Of a stretch of DNA of 47,812 nucleotides, positions 10,001-17,247 are shown in pieces. Both the position numbers and the translations under genes were made by a program. The DNA comes from an uncultured Spirochaetales bacterium (GTDB lineage Bacteria > Spirochaetota > Spirochaetia > Sphaerochaetales > Sphaerochaetaceae): NCBI GenBank assembly GCA_944390025.1, contig CALXOK010000013.1, forward strand, positions 1-47,812. The letters are read 5' to 3'. Below the pieces are notes generated by a model, which saw nothing but the letters and a program-made list of their open reading frames with translations, did no database searches and had not been told where the DNA came from. How positions within the stretch are numbered: position 1 is the first letter of the stretch; each line of letters opens with the position of its first letter.

Positions 10001-10277
10001 CCGTTTTTTCTCATACTCTTCGCAAGAGGATCTTGTCTATGAAGGAGTCATAGACCTCTTTGCCGACTGCGGGCCGTTCGCTCTCATAGTCGACTACAAG
10101 TCAGACCGGACGAAAACGCCAGAAAAGCACAAGGCTCAGATGCTTTCATACATCCGCTCTCTTGAGGATATCCTGACAAAGCCCTGCTATGCCACGCTTT
10201 TCTATCTGAGAGAAGGCAGGCATAGCACAGTCTGGGACAGGGACGGAAACGAGGCTGACATCATCACGCGTCTATAA
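7086..10277 (+). CDS. addA: AddA helicase-nuclease subunit
   Basis: A protein of 1,063 residues with a UvrD-type superfamily 1 helicase and a C-terminal nuclease. Visible motifs are Walker A GAGSGKT (residues 40-46), motif II IDEFQDNN, motif III GDEKQSIYLFRG, motif V VHSAKGLEFP and motif VI LLYVAMTRART. The nuclease residues are His in AGTAVHAYLE, Asp990 in GVIDLF, and Asp1003/Lys1005 in VDYKSD. With AddB it unwinds and degrades DNA ends up to a Chi-like signal. The ATG at 7086 overlaps the addB stop. A TTG at 7062 is in frame but would sit inside the ribosome binding stretch AGGAGGAGG (7066-7074), so I reject it. The 3' end overlaps the convergent lyase gene by 14 bases. Confidence 0.93.
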   Translation: MSDRKDFLYGMLSRMPHGRMLDADQCEAVLSDVNTVVSAGAGSGKTTVLSIRFLRLLAEKKARPDEILTLTFTRKAALEMSERIKLLVTHCDDVSDEDRKLMARAQISTLDSFARQIVSLDCTRYGIARDFTIEDDRSRNIKTRRLADAFLSDESNSEMTSLLAGIYSPSEVTDRFFCAVERNVWMGCSYSAQETSSWMDEQIRSLEEEARLCCLDILCALEKENLKSGPAETVRLLKSYIEDGLVVPDGSPRLTKVSIRGDSGIYVDEWNRAYPQYKALNEYLSSAHRHLLQQAVEKFASMLIEEKRKTSVLSFSDVSHMALDILKHNTQVRSYFKSRFKYIMIDEFQDNNSIQRDMLFLLAEKNDECCEDNVPDVHHLEKSKLFFVGDEKQSIYLFRGADVSVFRRLQEEIASAGGRLISLTTNYRSSSVLIGHFNRVFSSVFSCAGESWEARHEDTRCPGADDAEGSITLYWQDKDTVRTDWPDMSPDEAEAAAVASLVKRMLESDDYLVNGRRPGEDDIAILFQKTSYQVSFEIALKRLGISYQTGVTKSLMQQAVCGDFYSLLQYVVYPDDRLAYTALLRSPFARLSDNAVLSQKKEGWQESLDGDDRAKLERFDAFISMMRDLAFRVPLSRLLSAAYYKGGYYAYLHSRDDWAGFEEHYEYLSAYAVSFDKAGLSLTDYIAFLRDRLASRQRLDEVSFLRQEKRGVQLMTVHSAKGLEFPVVILASCAIRDKVAENSCVFSYKDRLVATENRYLASFLDSQRRLREDAEAKRLLYVAMTRARTHLVISGIVDWTGKGELSANNGIYFNSYLRAAGFTQEGETDLDEIRCLRMALPSEEAVPHTRLEADNLNRLADNFTSSSFTFRQMTAKPSGMDDAEEADVTVLPSFPADGLYPDADDSAEAGTAVHAYLELSMNGENPEAAFDSPLFKGADGRAVRKDLADMAEGFLSSQLCQKIKKYPYRTEYRFFSYSSQEDLVYEGVIDLFADCGPFALIVDYKSDRTKTPEKHKAQMLSYIRSLEDILTKPCYATLFYLREGRHSTVWDRDGNEADIITRL

Positions 10278-11490
10278 TCCAGTCATATGCCTTTTTCAGC
10301 CCTGCAAGGCCCTTTTCGAGAAGGTCGTCTCCGCAGCCGAAATTGAAACGCATATACTTTGCGTATTCTTCTCCGAACCAGCTGCCGTCATTCATGCAGA
10401 TGCCTCCTCTCTGCCCGAAGAAGTGCGACATCGTGTATGTCCCCTGATAAAGCTCAGGATGGGCCGTCTTGTCCTCAAGCACTCTGCCCCACAGGGCACT
10501 GCAGTCAAGGAAGGCGATGAATGAAGCATGTACGGCGCAAGGTCTGATGAGAGGGCAGTTCTCCTTTATGAAGGATTCAAGACGCTGGAACTTTCTCTCA
10601 AGTGCCGCACAAAGCTGCGTGTTGTAGTCAATTCCATGCAGATAGGCGTTTTCTGCCATGACGCTGACACTGTAGCCTGGACTTGTGAGATACAGCCTCC
10701 TGAGTGCCTTCTCGTATTCCTCTTTCATTTTTCTGTCTCTGAACAGCGCGAAGGCGCAGTGTTCACCTGCAATATTGAAACTTTTTGATGCCGCACAGAA
10801 GGTGATGCAGCGTGCTTTTGTTCCCTCACTTGCCTTGTAAAGCGGGATGTGGTGGTACCCCGGATGGGCAAGGTCGCTGTGAATCTCATCGCAGAAAACG
10901 GGGATGTCAAGCCTGGATGCGCACTCAAGCACTGTTTTAAGCTCTTTTTCTGTGAACACGATTCCAGTGGGATTGTGAGGAGAGCAGAAGAGAATCGCAT
11001 CACAGCCTTCAGCTGTCCTGATGAACTTCTCCTCGTCCAGTGCAAAGCCTGTCTGGATCCTTTCAAGATGGTAGGGTACGATGACACGCTCATTGCTGAC
11101 TATCATGTCGATGAAGGGATGGTAACTCGGATAAGGCAGGAGAACCCTGTCTCCAGGCTTTGTGAAAAGGTTGAGAGCCATGGCGATTGAGTGGAGCATG
11201 CCCTGTGCGAAAACAACGTCCTGCGGATCCACGTCACACCCATGGCGCTCCTTCATGAAGGAGATGAAAGCCGGGATGAGGGCTCTGGGTTCCCTGTAAC
11301 CTATGACCCCGCGCTCTGCTTCCTTCTCAAGGGCCTTCCTGATTTCATCGCTTGTTGGAAGATCCATGTCCGCGACCCAGAAAGGAAGGGCCTTCCTGTT
11401 ACCGCAGATACCCTCAATGTTCTCTTCATTCCATTTCTCGCTGTTTGCTCCGCTTCTGTCAGCAGAGATGGAAAAATCATAATCTCTCAT
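10264..11490 (-). CDS. MalY/PatB-type PLP C-S lyase or aminotransferase
   Basis: A fold-type I PLP enzyme of 408 residues. It opens in the MalY/PatB style (SEKW, then LPFWVADMDLPTSDEI), has SPHNPTG in the cofactor pocket, and the Schiff-base lysine is Lys236 in ASKSFNIAG. Members of this group split cystathionine or other cysteine S-conjugates by beta-elimination; a few act as aminotransferases or regulators. It is the last gene of a minus-strand series aroA, threonine aldolase, lyase with overlapping junctions (ATGA with the aldolase stop), so a role in amino-acid metabolism is likely. Exact substrate cannot be read from the sequence. Confidence 0.85.
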   Translation of the reverse strand: MRDYDFSISADRSGANSEKWNEENIEGICGNRKALPFWVADMDLPTSDEIRKALEKEAERGVIGYREPRALIPAFISFMKERHGCDVDPQDVVFAQGMLHSIAMALNLFTKPGDRVLLPYPSYHPFIDMIVSNERVIVPYHLERIQTGFALDEEKFIRTAEGCDAILFCSPHNPTGIVFTEKELKTVLECASRLDIPVFCDEIHSDLAHPGYHHIPLYKASEGTKARCITFCAASKSFNIAGEHCAFALFRDRKMKEEYEKALRRLYLTSPGYSVSVMAENAYLHGIDYNTQLCAALERKFQRLESFIKENCPLIRPCAVHASFIAFLDCSALWGRVLEDKTAHPELYQGTYTMSHFFGQRGGICMNDGSWFGEEYAKYMRFNFGCGDDLLEKGLAGLKKAYDWIIDA

Positions 11491-12485
11491 GCTCTGAACT
11501 CCTTTATCGCTTTTATTACACAGTCTGTCATCTGTGAGTCGACATTGAGGCTTGTCACCATCCTCAGCATGCCGGCATCAGGTGCAAAGAGGATGTCTTT
11601 TGACCTGAAATACTCAAGCACTTTCTCATGACTGACAGTAGTGGAGAAGAAAATCATGTTTGTGCCATAGCGCTCCACCTTTGCCCAGTCAGTCTCCTCA
11701 AGAGCCTGTCTGATTGCGGATGCATGTTCATGGTCTTCCTCAAGGCGCTCAATGTTGTGGTCAAGCGCATACAGGCCTGCGGCTGCCAGGAATCCGGTCT
11801 GCCTCATTCCGCCGCCAAGAAGCTTCCTGACTCTTCTTGCCTCTCTGATGAAGTCAGCAGAGCCGCACAGCAGGCTGCCTGCAGGGGCACCAAGACCTTT
11901 GGAAAGGCAGAAGGTGATGCTGTCGCAGTCCCTTGCCCAGCGGGATACAGGAATCCCTGTCGCGACATATGCATTGAAAATCCTCGCACCGTCCATATGT
12001 ACACGCATGCCGTTACGCTTTGCAAAGGATGTCACCGCATCCAGAGTCTCAGGGGGGTATACAAGACCGCTTGTCGTGTTCTCCACCTCGACAAGGGATC
12101 TGTCCGCCATATCATATGAATAAGGACGTGCAAAGCTTTCCAGAGCCTCAGGACAGATGATACCGTCCCTGCTTTCAACAATGGTCGGCTGGGTGAGCGC
12201 CAGTGAAGAGAGAGCCCCGATTTCATGGCATACGATATGACTTTCCCTGGCGCACAGGACTTCCTTTCCGCGTCCGGCCTGAAGCATGATTGCGATGAGG
12301 TTGCCCATACAGCCTGAGGAAACGAACAGGCTTTCCTCCTTGCCGGAAATCTCAGCACCGCGCTCCTCAAGAGCCCTGACGGTCGGATCCTCACGGTAGA
12401 CGTCATCGCCGACTTCGGCCTTGTAAATCGCTTCTCTCATTCCCTGAGAGGGAAGGGTGAATGTATCAGAACGCAAATCAATCAT
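11487..12485 (-). CDS. ltaE: Low-specificity threonine aldolase
   Basis: A PLP enzyme of 332 residues that cleaves L-threonine or allo-threonine into glycine and acetaldehyde. The family start is textbook (MIDLRSDTFTLPSQGM, then GDDVYREDPTV). HMDGARIFNA holds the Asp that pairs with the PLP nitrogen, and Lys196 in SKGLGAPAGS forms the Schiff base. Length matches the family. The gene overlaps the aroA 3' end by eight bases and shares ATGA with the next lyase gene, so it is translationally coupled on both sides. The stereospecificity (L, L-allo or low) cannot be decided here. Confidence 0.9.
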   Translation of the reverse strand: MIDLRSDTFTLPSQGMREAIYKAEVGDDVYREDPTVRALEERGAEISGKEESLFVSSGCMGNLIAIMLQAGRGKEVLCARESHIVCHEIGALSSLALTQPTIVESRDGIICPEALESFARPYSYDMADRSLVEVENTTSGLVYPPETLDAVTSFAKRNGMRVHMDGARIFNAYVATGIPVSRWARDCDSITFCLSKGLGAPAGSLLCGSADFIREARRVRKLLGGGMRQTGFLAAAGLYALDHNIERLEEDHEHASAIRQALEETDWAKVERYGTNMIFFSTTVSHEKVLEYFRSKDILFAPDAGMLRMVTSLNVDSQMTDCVIKAIKEFRA

Positions 12486-13758
12486 TGTCTGGGGCTCCTT
12501 TTGTCTTTATTTTCTCAAGCAGCGTGAAGAATGTCGGGAAGGTGACAGCCGAAGCGCTTTCATCGTCAATCGTAAGAGAACCCGGAGTTACGAGTGAGAG
12601 AATTGCCATTGCCATTATGATTCTGTGGTCGGCGAACCCTGATACTGTGACATTCTCCCTGAGCTGCCCCGGATAGACCGTGAGTCCGTCTTCCTCTTCT
12701 TCGACCCTCAGTCCCATGAGGCTGAGATTGTGATGCATACAGGCTATTCTGTCTGTCTCCTTTATTCTCGCATTGCGCACATTCGTTATTTTAAGCGGGG
12801 TGCTTGTTACAGCTCCGAGGACAGAGAGCACCGGCAGGCAGTCGGGCATCGCATTGAGATCGAATGTTCCACCCCTGAGCTGCCGCGGTCCCTGGATGGT
12901 GATGCCATCCGGCGAGCATGTGACAAGGGCTCCCATGTCTTCAAGGATGTCAAGCAGTCCCTTGTCTCCCTGCTTGTCATTGATGTCGAGTCCTTTCAGT
13001 GTCAGAGTGCAGCTGGTAATCGCTGCGGCACAGGCAAAGAAGCTGGCGGAGGAGAAGTCACCTTTTATTGTTTCCTCAAAGGGCCTGTACTTCTGCCTTC
13101 CCGCAATCTCGAAATGCTGTAAGTCATCAGTGCAGGAATATCTTATGCCCTGTCTGTCGAGCCAGTCCATTGTCATGTTGACATACGGCTTTTCGTAAAG
13201 AAGCGGGATGTCGATGACGCTGTCCCTGGAAGCAAGGGGTAGGCTCAGAAGCAGGCTGGAAAGGTACTGGCTTGTCCTGCACTCAATGCTTGTGTGTCCT
13301 CCCTGAAGGTGACCTGTGACAGTGACAGGCGGACAGCCGTCAGGACAGTCATAGTCGAGACCGAGATCAGAATAAGCCTCGGCAAGAGGTCTGATGGGGC
13401 GTTTTTGAAGCTGCTCGTCTCCAGTCACAGTGTATTCATCCAGACCAAGGGTTCCTGCAATGCCGTAAAGAAGGTAGGTTGTGGTGCCGCTGTTCTCACA
13501 GTCAAGACAGACAGATGAACTGGTGAGTTTTCCTGCATCTGTGCTGTCGACAACCAGTGTGTCCTCTCCATAATCAAGAGTGCAACCCAGACTCTCAAGA
13601 GCCTTGAAACAGCTTCTTGTATCAGCACTGTAGAGAGGATTGTGGATAATGCTTCTTCCTCTTGCCGCAAGGGCAATCAGGCATGCCCTGATTGTCTGGC
13701 TCTTGCTGGAGGGGATATAGATGCTTCCGCCTATTTCTGATTTTCCAAGGGTTATCAT
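12478..13758 (-). CDS. aroA: 5-enolpyruvylshikimate-3-phosphate synthase
   Basis: The 426-residue enzyme joins shikimate-3-phosphate and PEP in the sixth step of aromatic amino-acid synthesis. Both repeated lobes are present: PSSKSQTIRA (Lys19, Arg24), a PDCLPVLSV segment with the catalytic Asp, RIKETDRIA, and FADHRIIMAMA near the end. One oddity: the PEP-binding loop usually written NSGTxxR reads NSGTTTY (residues 89-95), so a conserved Arg is replaced by Tyr95. It is followed by ltaE with an eight-base overlap. I see no good ribosome binding site for the ATG at 13758, though upstream in-frame choices are not better. Confidence 0.92.
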   Translation of the reverse strand: MITLGKSEIGGSIYIPSSKSQTIRACLIALAARGRSIIHNPLYSADTRSCFKALESLGCTLDYGEDTLVVDSTDAGKLTSSSVCLDCENSGTTTYLLYGIAGTLGLDEYTVTGDEQLQKRPIRPLAEAYSDLGLDYDCPDGCPPVTVTGHLQGGHTSIECRTSQYLSSLLLSLPLASRDSVIDIPLLYEKPYVNMTMDWLDRQGIRYSCTDDLQHFEIAGRQKYRPFEETIKGDFSSASFFACAAAITSCTLTLKGLDINDKQGDKGLLDILEDMGALVTCSPDGITIQGPRQLRGGTFDLNAMPDCLPVLSVLGAVTSTPLKITNVRNARIKETDRIACMHHNLSLMGLRVEEEEDGLTVYPGQLRENVTVSGFADHRIIMAMAILSLVTPGSLTIDDESASAVTFPTFFTLLEKIKTKGAPDND

Positions 13759-13831
13759 GGAAAAGATGATAGCGCTAATGAGCTTTTTTTGTAATTCCTT
13801 TCAGCGTGAAATGTCTTTTCTGAATGTTTTC

Positions 13832-14368
13832 TTAACTGTGACATATCTCTGTCAGCTCAAGCAGGGCAGCTTTCACCTTCTCAAGAGTTCTCAAGTCCGT
13901 ATAGTCAGTCCTTTTTCCGTAGGTGCTGACAATCAGGCGGTCTTCTTCAGAAGGATTTTCCTTCTTCCTTATCATTGTGACAAGGGCCTTCATCATAAGC
14001 TTGTGTCTGACTGACATGACTGTGTAGTCCAGCGCTCCTCTCAGATGGATGACTGTACATCTTTCTTTCACTGTCTCTGTCTGTCTGGACACAGTCTTCA
14101 TTATGTTTTTTCTGTTCGTCTCATCCTCCGGGTCTGCGATTCCCACCGTGACTAAAAGGAGACGGGTATGGGAAGGAAGATGTCTGATGCATTTTGCAAG
14201 TCCGCTGACGTTTCCTGCATACAGTCCGCCAAAATACACGAGGATGTCTGTATCTTTATCAATTGTCTCAAGAGAGACGATGGGCAGATTCATCTGTCTT
14301 GCGAATTCCTGGGCATAGAGCCTGCTGCTCCCGTAGCGGCTTGAAAATGTTACGGCTGTTTTTCTCAT
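13832..14368 (-). CDS. Flavodoxin-domain protein
   Basis: A protein of 178 residues that begins TFSSRYGSSRLYAQEFA, a flavodoxin FMN-phosphate loop (the usual form is TxxxYGST), and continues with VYFGGLYAGNVSGLAKCI, a typical second FMN loop. It resembles flavodoxin-like reductases of the HemG class, which transfer electrons to a partner enzyme. I chose the ATG at 14368; upstream Met codons would extend the protein by up to 84 residues through the left 35-bp repeat and into the LysR gene. It lies 73 bases before aroA on the same strand. In a repeat-deleted arrangement it would follow the SprT-like gene by about 52 bases. Partner and substrate are unknown. Confidence 0.72.
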   Translation of the reverse strand: MRKTAVTFSSRYGSSRLYAQEFARQMNLPIVSLETIDKDTDILVYFGGLYAGNVSGLAKCIRHLPSHTRLLLVTVGIADPEDETNRKNIMKTVSRQTETVKERCTVIHLRGALDYTVMSVRHKLMMKALVTMIRKKENPSEEDRLIVSTYGKRTDYTDLRTLEKVKAALLELTEICHS

Positions 14369-14411
14369 GTCGGAAAATATATCATTTCTTTTCCGTTTTC
14401 TGTGTGAAAAC

Positions 14412-14446
14412 AGGGGAAAATCATGAAGGAAGAAGCTTTGAGGATT
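14412..14446 (+). repeat. Left copy of 35-bp perfect direct repeat
   Basis: The bases from AGGGGAAAATCATGAAGG onward to GAGGATT are identical to 22348-22382. Flanks diverge at once on both sides. This copy lies between the flavodoxin-like gene and the LysR gene and reads, on the minus strand, as a duplicated gene end with the same stop triplet. It is a candidate attachment-site half flanking the 14.4-22.4 kb island. Confidence 0.95.
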
Positions 14447-14480
14447 AGTTGTGCAGAAGGAAATGGAAATGATGGTTCTG

Positions 14481-15422
14481 CTACTTCTCCAGAGTTGTCT
14501 GCAACAGGTCAACCAGTTTCTGAACTGCAATCGGCACATATGCATTGCTGGCCAGCAGTATGTGGAATGCACGTGATGCCAGAGGTGATGCCAGAGGGTA
14601 GAACAGAAGATGGTCATCACTTTTCTTTACGATTCTGTCACTCGTGAAAACCGATGCCATGCCTGCTTCTGACAGATGATAAGCTGTCACCAGCTGGTTC
14701 AGATCCAGTTTCACATTCGGTTCTTCAGCTTCATCATGGTACATGCTGAGAACTCTCTCGTGGAGGTTGTTTCCCTTTCTGAGCAGTATTATTTCCTGAT
14801 TCCCGATTTCCTTTATCGTCAGCTTCGGTGTTTCAGGCTTGAGGTGACGGCCAGCAAGAATATCAGTTGCAGTCATGGCTTTCTCACGGTGCTTATTGTT
14901 GAAGCTGTCTGATACAGGTACTGCAAATATGATGTGGTCTTCAAACATCCTGACACTTGGGAATTTGCGTATGTCCTCCGGGTTGCAGCTGAATGTAAGG
15001 TCGATGTTCCTTGATGAGAGCATGGTTTCAAGATCAAACGAACTTCGTTCATAGATTATGAGAGATACACCTGGATATTTCTTGCTGTATTCACAATAGT
15101 ATGGTGGCAGGATATAAGAATTAAGGAAGTGAGTGCCACCCACTCTTACAAGGCCTGTCGAGAGATTCTTGATATCATCAAGTTTCTGATTCCTCTCCCT
15201 TTCGAGCAGCTGGGCTTTTCTGGCAGAGTCGATATAGATTTCTCCTGCTTCGGTCAGCTTAAGCGGTTTCTGTCTTCTGTCGAAAAGTGGCATGCCTATT
15301 TCGTCTTCCACTTTTTTCACTGCTATGCTCAGTGCCGGCTGAGTGATGAAAAGCTTCTCGGCGGCCTTGGAGAAACTGCCTTCCTGGTAGACTGTGAGTA
15401 TGTATCTCATTTCGGGTGACAC
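14481..15422 (-). CDS. LysR-family transcriptional regulator
   Basis: A regulator of 313 residues. The N-terminal winged helix-turn-helix reads SFSKAAEKLFITQPALSIAVKKVE in two parts, followed by LFDRR and the usual linker helix; the rest is the periplasmic-binding-like effector domain. It is divergent from the uxaA-like gene, the classic layout for a LysR activator of an adjacent pathway. GTG at 15422 follows AAGGAG at good spacing; ATG at 15410 is the alternative. Two related 52-bp promoter elements in the island (15441-15492 and 17095-17146) are its likely binding sites. The effector is unknown, probably a pathway acid or intermediate. Confidence 0.92.
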   Translation of the reverse strand: MSPEMRYILTVYQEGSFSKAAEKLFITQPALSIAVKKVEDEIGMPLFDRRQKPLKLTEAGEIYIDSARKAQLLERERNQKLDDIKNLSTGLVRVGGTHFLNSYILPPYYCEYSKKYPGVSLIIYERSSFDLETMLSSRNIDLTFSCNPEDIRKFPSVRMFEDHIIFAVPVSDSFNNKHREKAMTATDILAGRHLKPETPKLTIKEIGNQEIILLRKGNNLHERVLSMYHDEAEEPNVKLDLNQLVTAYHLSEAGMASVFTSDRIVKKSDDHLLFYPLASPLASRAFHILLASNAYVPIAVQKLVDLLQTTLEK

Positions 15423-15440
15423 TTGTGATTTCTCCTTATT

Positions 15441-15492
15441 TATAAATTTGTTTTATGTAAACATTAAGAATATAAATTTGACTATAAGCTGA
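15441..15492 (+). promoter_or_regulatory. LysR-type operator/promoter, copy A
   Basis: This element lies between the divergent LysR and uxaA-like genes. It has two TATAAATTTG direct repeats exactly 30 bp apart (15441 and 15471) around a small dyad ATGTAAACAT (15455-15464), and ends in CTATAAGCTGA, where TATAAG may serve as the -10. It matches copy B at 43 of 52 positions by hand count. No strong -35 is present, as expected for an activator-dependent promoter. Confidence 0.7.
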
Positions 15493-15547
15493 AACAAGGA
15501 CAAAGTAAAGTATGAACCGGCTCTGAATGCCGGGGTAAGGAGAAAAT

Positions 15548-17050
15548 ATGATAGTCAATGCGCTTATGATGGACAGCAAGGATAATGTTGTGACCTGCGT
15601 GAGTGATGTCACAGCAGGTGCTGAGGTTGTCTACCAGAATGAAGGCAGAACAGTGACACTGACCGCTCAGGAAGATATCCCATCCTGCCATAAGGTGGCT
15701 CTTGTGGATTTCCCTGAAGAAGGAGTTGTCATTAAATATGGAGAAATGATTGGTAAGACCTGCAGGCCAATAGGGCGGGGACATCTTATCAATCATGAAA
15801 ACATATACAGTGTTCCACGGGATTATGACAGTGAACTTGTTCCGGATGACGGTCAGGAGGTGCCTGAATTCAAGAGAACAAAAGAAGGTCTGAAATTCTG
15901 GGGCTACAGACGTAGTGAGGGGCGTCCTGGCATAAGAAATCATGTGCTGATATTACCAGGCTGTGCGTGTGGCAGTGAGTCTGCACGCATTGTTGCTTCT
16001 CAGGTCCGTGGAGCCGTGAACATCATTTTCAACACAGGATGCTCGGATGTGGCGGCCAACACAGACATGAGCCAGAAGGTTCTCACCGGTTTTGCATGCA
16101 ATCCAAATGTATATGGTGTCGTCATCATTGGTCTGGGCTGTGAGACTGTAGGACACAGACAGCTGAAGGAGAAGATTCAGAAGATGACCTCCAAGCCGGT
16201 TGTTTCATTTGGCATACAGGAAGAAGGCGGAACCGTAAAAACCATCGAGAAGGCTGTGAGGGCGGCGCGCGAGCTGGCCGCACAGGCCGCATCACAGCAG
16301 AAGGAGCTTTTCGATATCTCAGAATTGTTCCTAGGCATTGAATGCGGAGGTTCTGATGCAACCTCAGGTATTGCATCCAACCCCGCTGTCGGAGAGCTCA
16401 GTGACCTGCTGGTCGACTATGGGGCCACCAGCATGATCAGTGAGTCAATTGAATGGATTGGAGGTGAGCATGTTATCGCCAAAAGAGGTGCGAATGCAAA
16501 ACTCCACAATGAAATTATTGAAGTGTGCCGTGCGTATGAAGAGCATCTCATGAAGGCCGGGCAGGACTGTCGTGCCGGTCAGCCGACACCGGGCAACAAG
16601 GCCGGGGGACTGTCCACACTGGATGAAAAGAGTCTTGGATGTATCCGCAAGGGTGGAAAAAGACCTATTGTCGAGGTTCTTGAACAGGCAGCACGTCCGA
16701 CAAGGCATGGTGCCATTGTCATGGACACGGCAGGATATGACATTTCATCTGTCACATCCATGGTTGCAGGCGGCTGTCAGGTTGTCATCTTCACAACAGG
16801 ACGTGGCACACCGACTGGAAACGCCATTGTACCTGTCATGAAGGTCACTGCTAACGAGTACACATACAAGCATATGGAAGACAATATGGATTATGATCTT
16901 TCTCCGATTGTCAGAGGAGAGAAGACCTGTGAGCAGATGGGGCAGGAACTACTGGATGAGATTGTCGCAATCAGCAATGGCAAGCTCACCAAAGCGGAGG
17001 CATACGGCTTTTCTGATATCGCTGTCGACCATGTCTGCCGTTTTGTATAA
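15548..17050 (+). CDS. UxaA-family altronate-type dehydratase
   Basis: A protein of 500 residues covering the full family: an N-terminal SAF domain (about residues 1-100, with VALVDFPEEGVVIKYGEMIG) and the large UxaA domain (GYRRSEGRPGIRNHVLILP, then CGSE, GLGCET and GGSDATSGIASNPA). The family removes water from hydroxy acids such as altronate or galactarate, or sulfite from sulfolactate, using a metal centre; the Cys and Ser-Asp motifs are kept. AAGGAG sits six bases before ATG. It stands alone behind promoter element A, next to the LysR gene. The transporter, esterase and ene-reductase neighbours are unusual for hexuronate use, so altronate should not be assumed as substrate. Confidence 0.85.
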   Translation: MIVNALMMDSKDNVVTCVSDVTAGAEVVYQNEGRTVTLTAQEDIPSCHKVALVDFPEEGVVIKYGEMIGKTCRPIGRGHLINHENIYSVPRDYDSELVPDDGQEVPEFKRTKEGLKFWGYRRSEGRPGIRNHVLILPGCACGSESARIVASQVRGAVNIIFNTGCSDVAANTDMSQKVLTGFACNPNVYGVVIIGLGCETVGHRQLKEKIQKMTSKPVVSFGIQEEGGTVKTIEKAVRAARELAAQAASQQKELFDISELFLGIECGGSDATSGIASNPAVGELSDLLVDYGATSMISESIEWIGGEHVIAKRGANAKLHNEIIEVCRAYEEHLMKAGQDCRAGQPTPGNKAGGLSTLDEKSLGCIRKGGKRPIVEVLEQAARPTRHGAIVMDTAGYDISSVTSMVAGGCQVVIFTTGRGTPTGNAIVPVMKVTANEYTYKHMEDNMDYDLSPIVRGEKTCEQMGQELLDEIVAISNGKLTKAEAYGFSDIAVDHVCRFV

Positions 17051-17094
17051 GCACAGGTTTTTGCTGAGGCAGATGCCTTAGAAGACAGGCTTAA

Positions 17095-17146
17095 GATAAA
17101 TTTTGTTTATACAAATATTAGGATTATAAATTTGTCTATAAGCTGA
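17095..17146 (+). promoter_or_regulatory. LysR-type operator/promoter, copy B
   Basis: This second copy lies in the 197-bp gap between the dehydratase and the carrier gene. It has ATAAATTT at 17096 and TATAAATTTG at 17125, a central dyad ATACAAATAT (17109-17118), and the same CTATAAGCTGA end. The conserved length and order relative to copy A suggest the same regulator and the same promoter geometry. It would start the carrier-esterase-reductase transcript about 100 bases before the first ATG. Confidence 0.7.
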
Positions 17147-17247
17147 TTGTGGTCCATAGTGAGATTGTGGAGAGACGGGAAGCCCGGACTGGGATTGTCA
17201 GCTGGCTGCCTGCTACTTTGAAACAGAACAACAAAAGGAGAAGAAAA

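Noticed and set aside
17051..17094. Terminator between the dehydratase and the carrier gene
   Set aside because: AGGCA/TGCCT can form a short stem but no T-run follows, so I do not call it.
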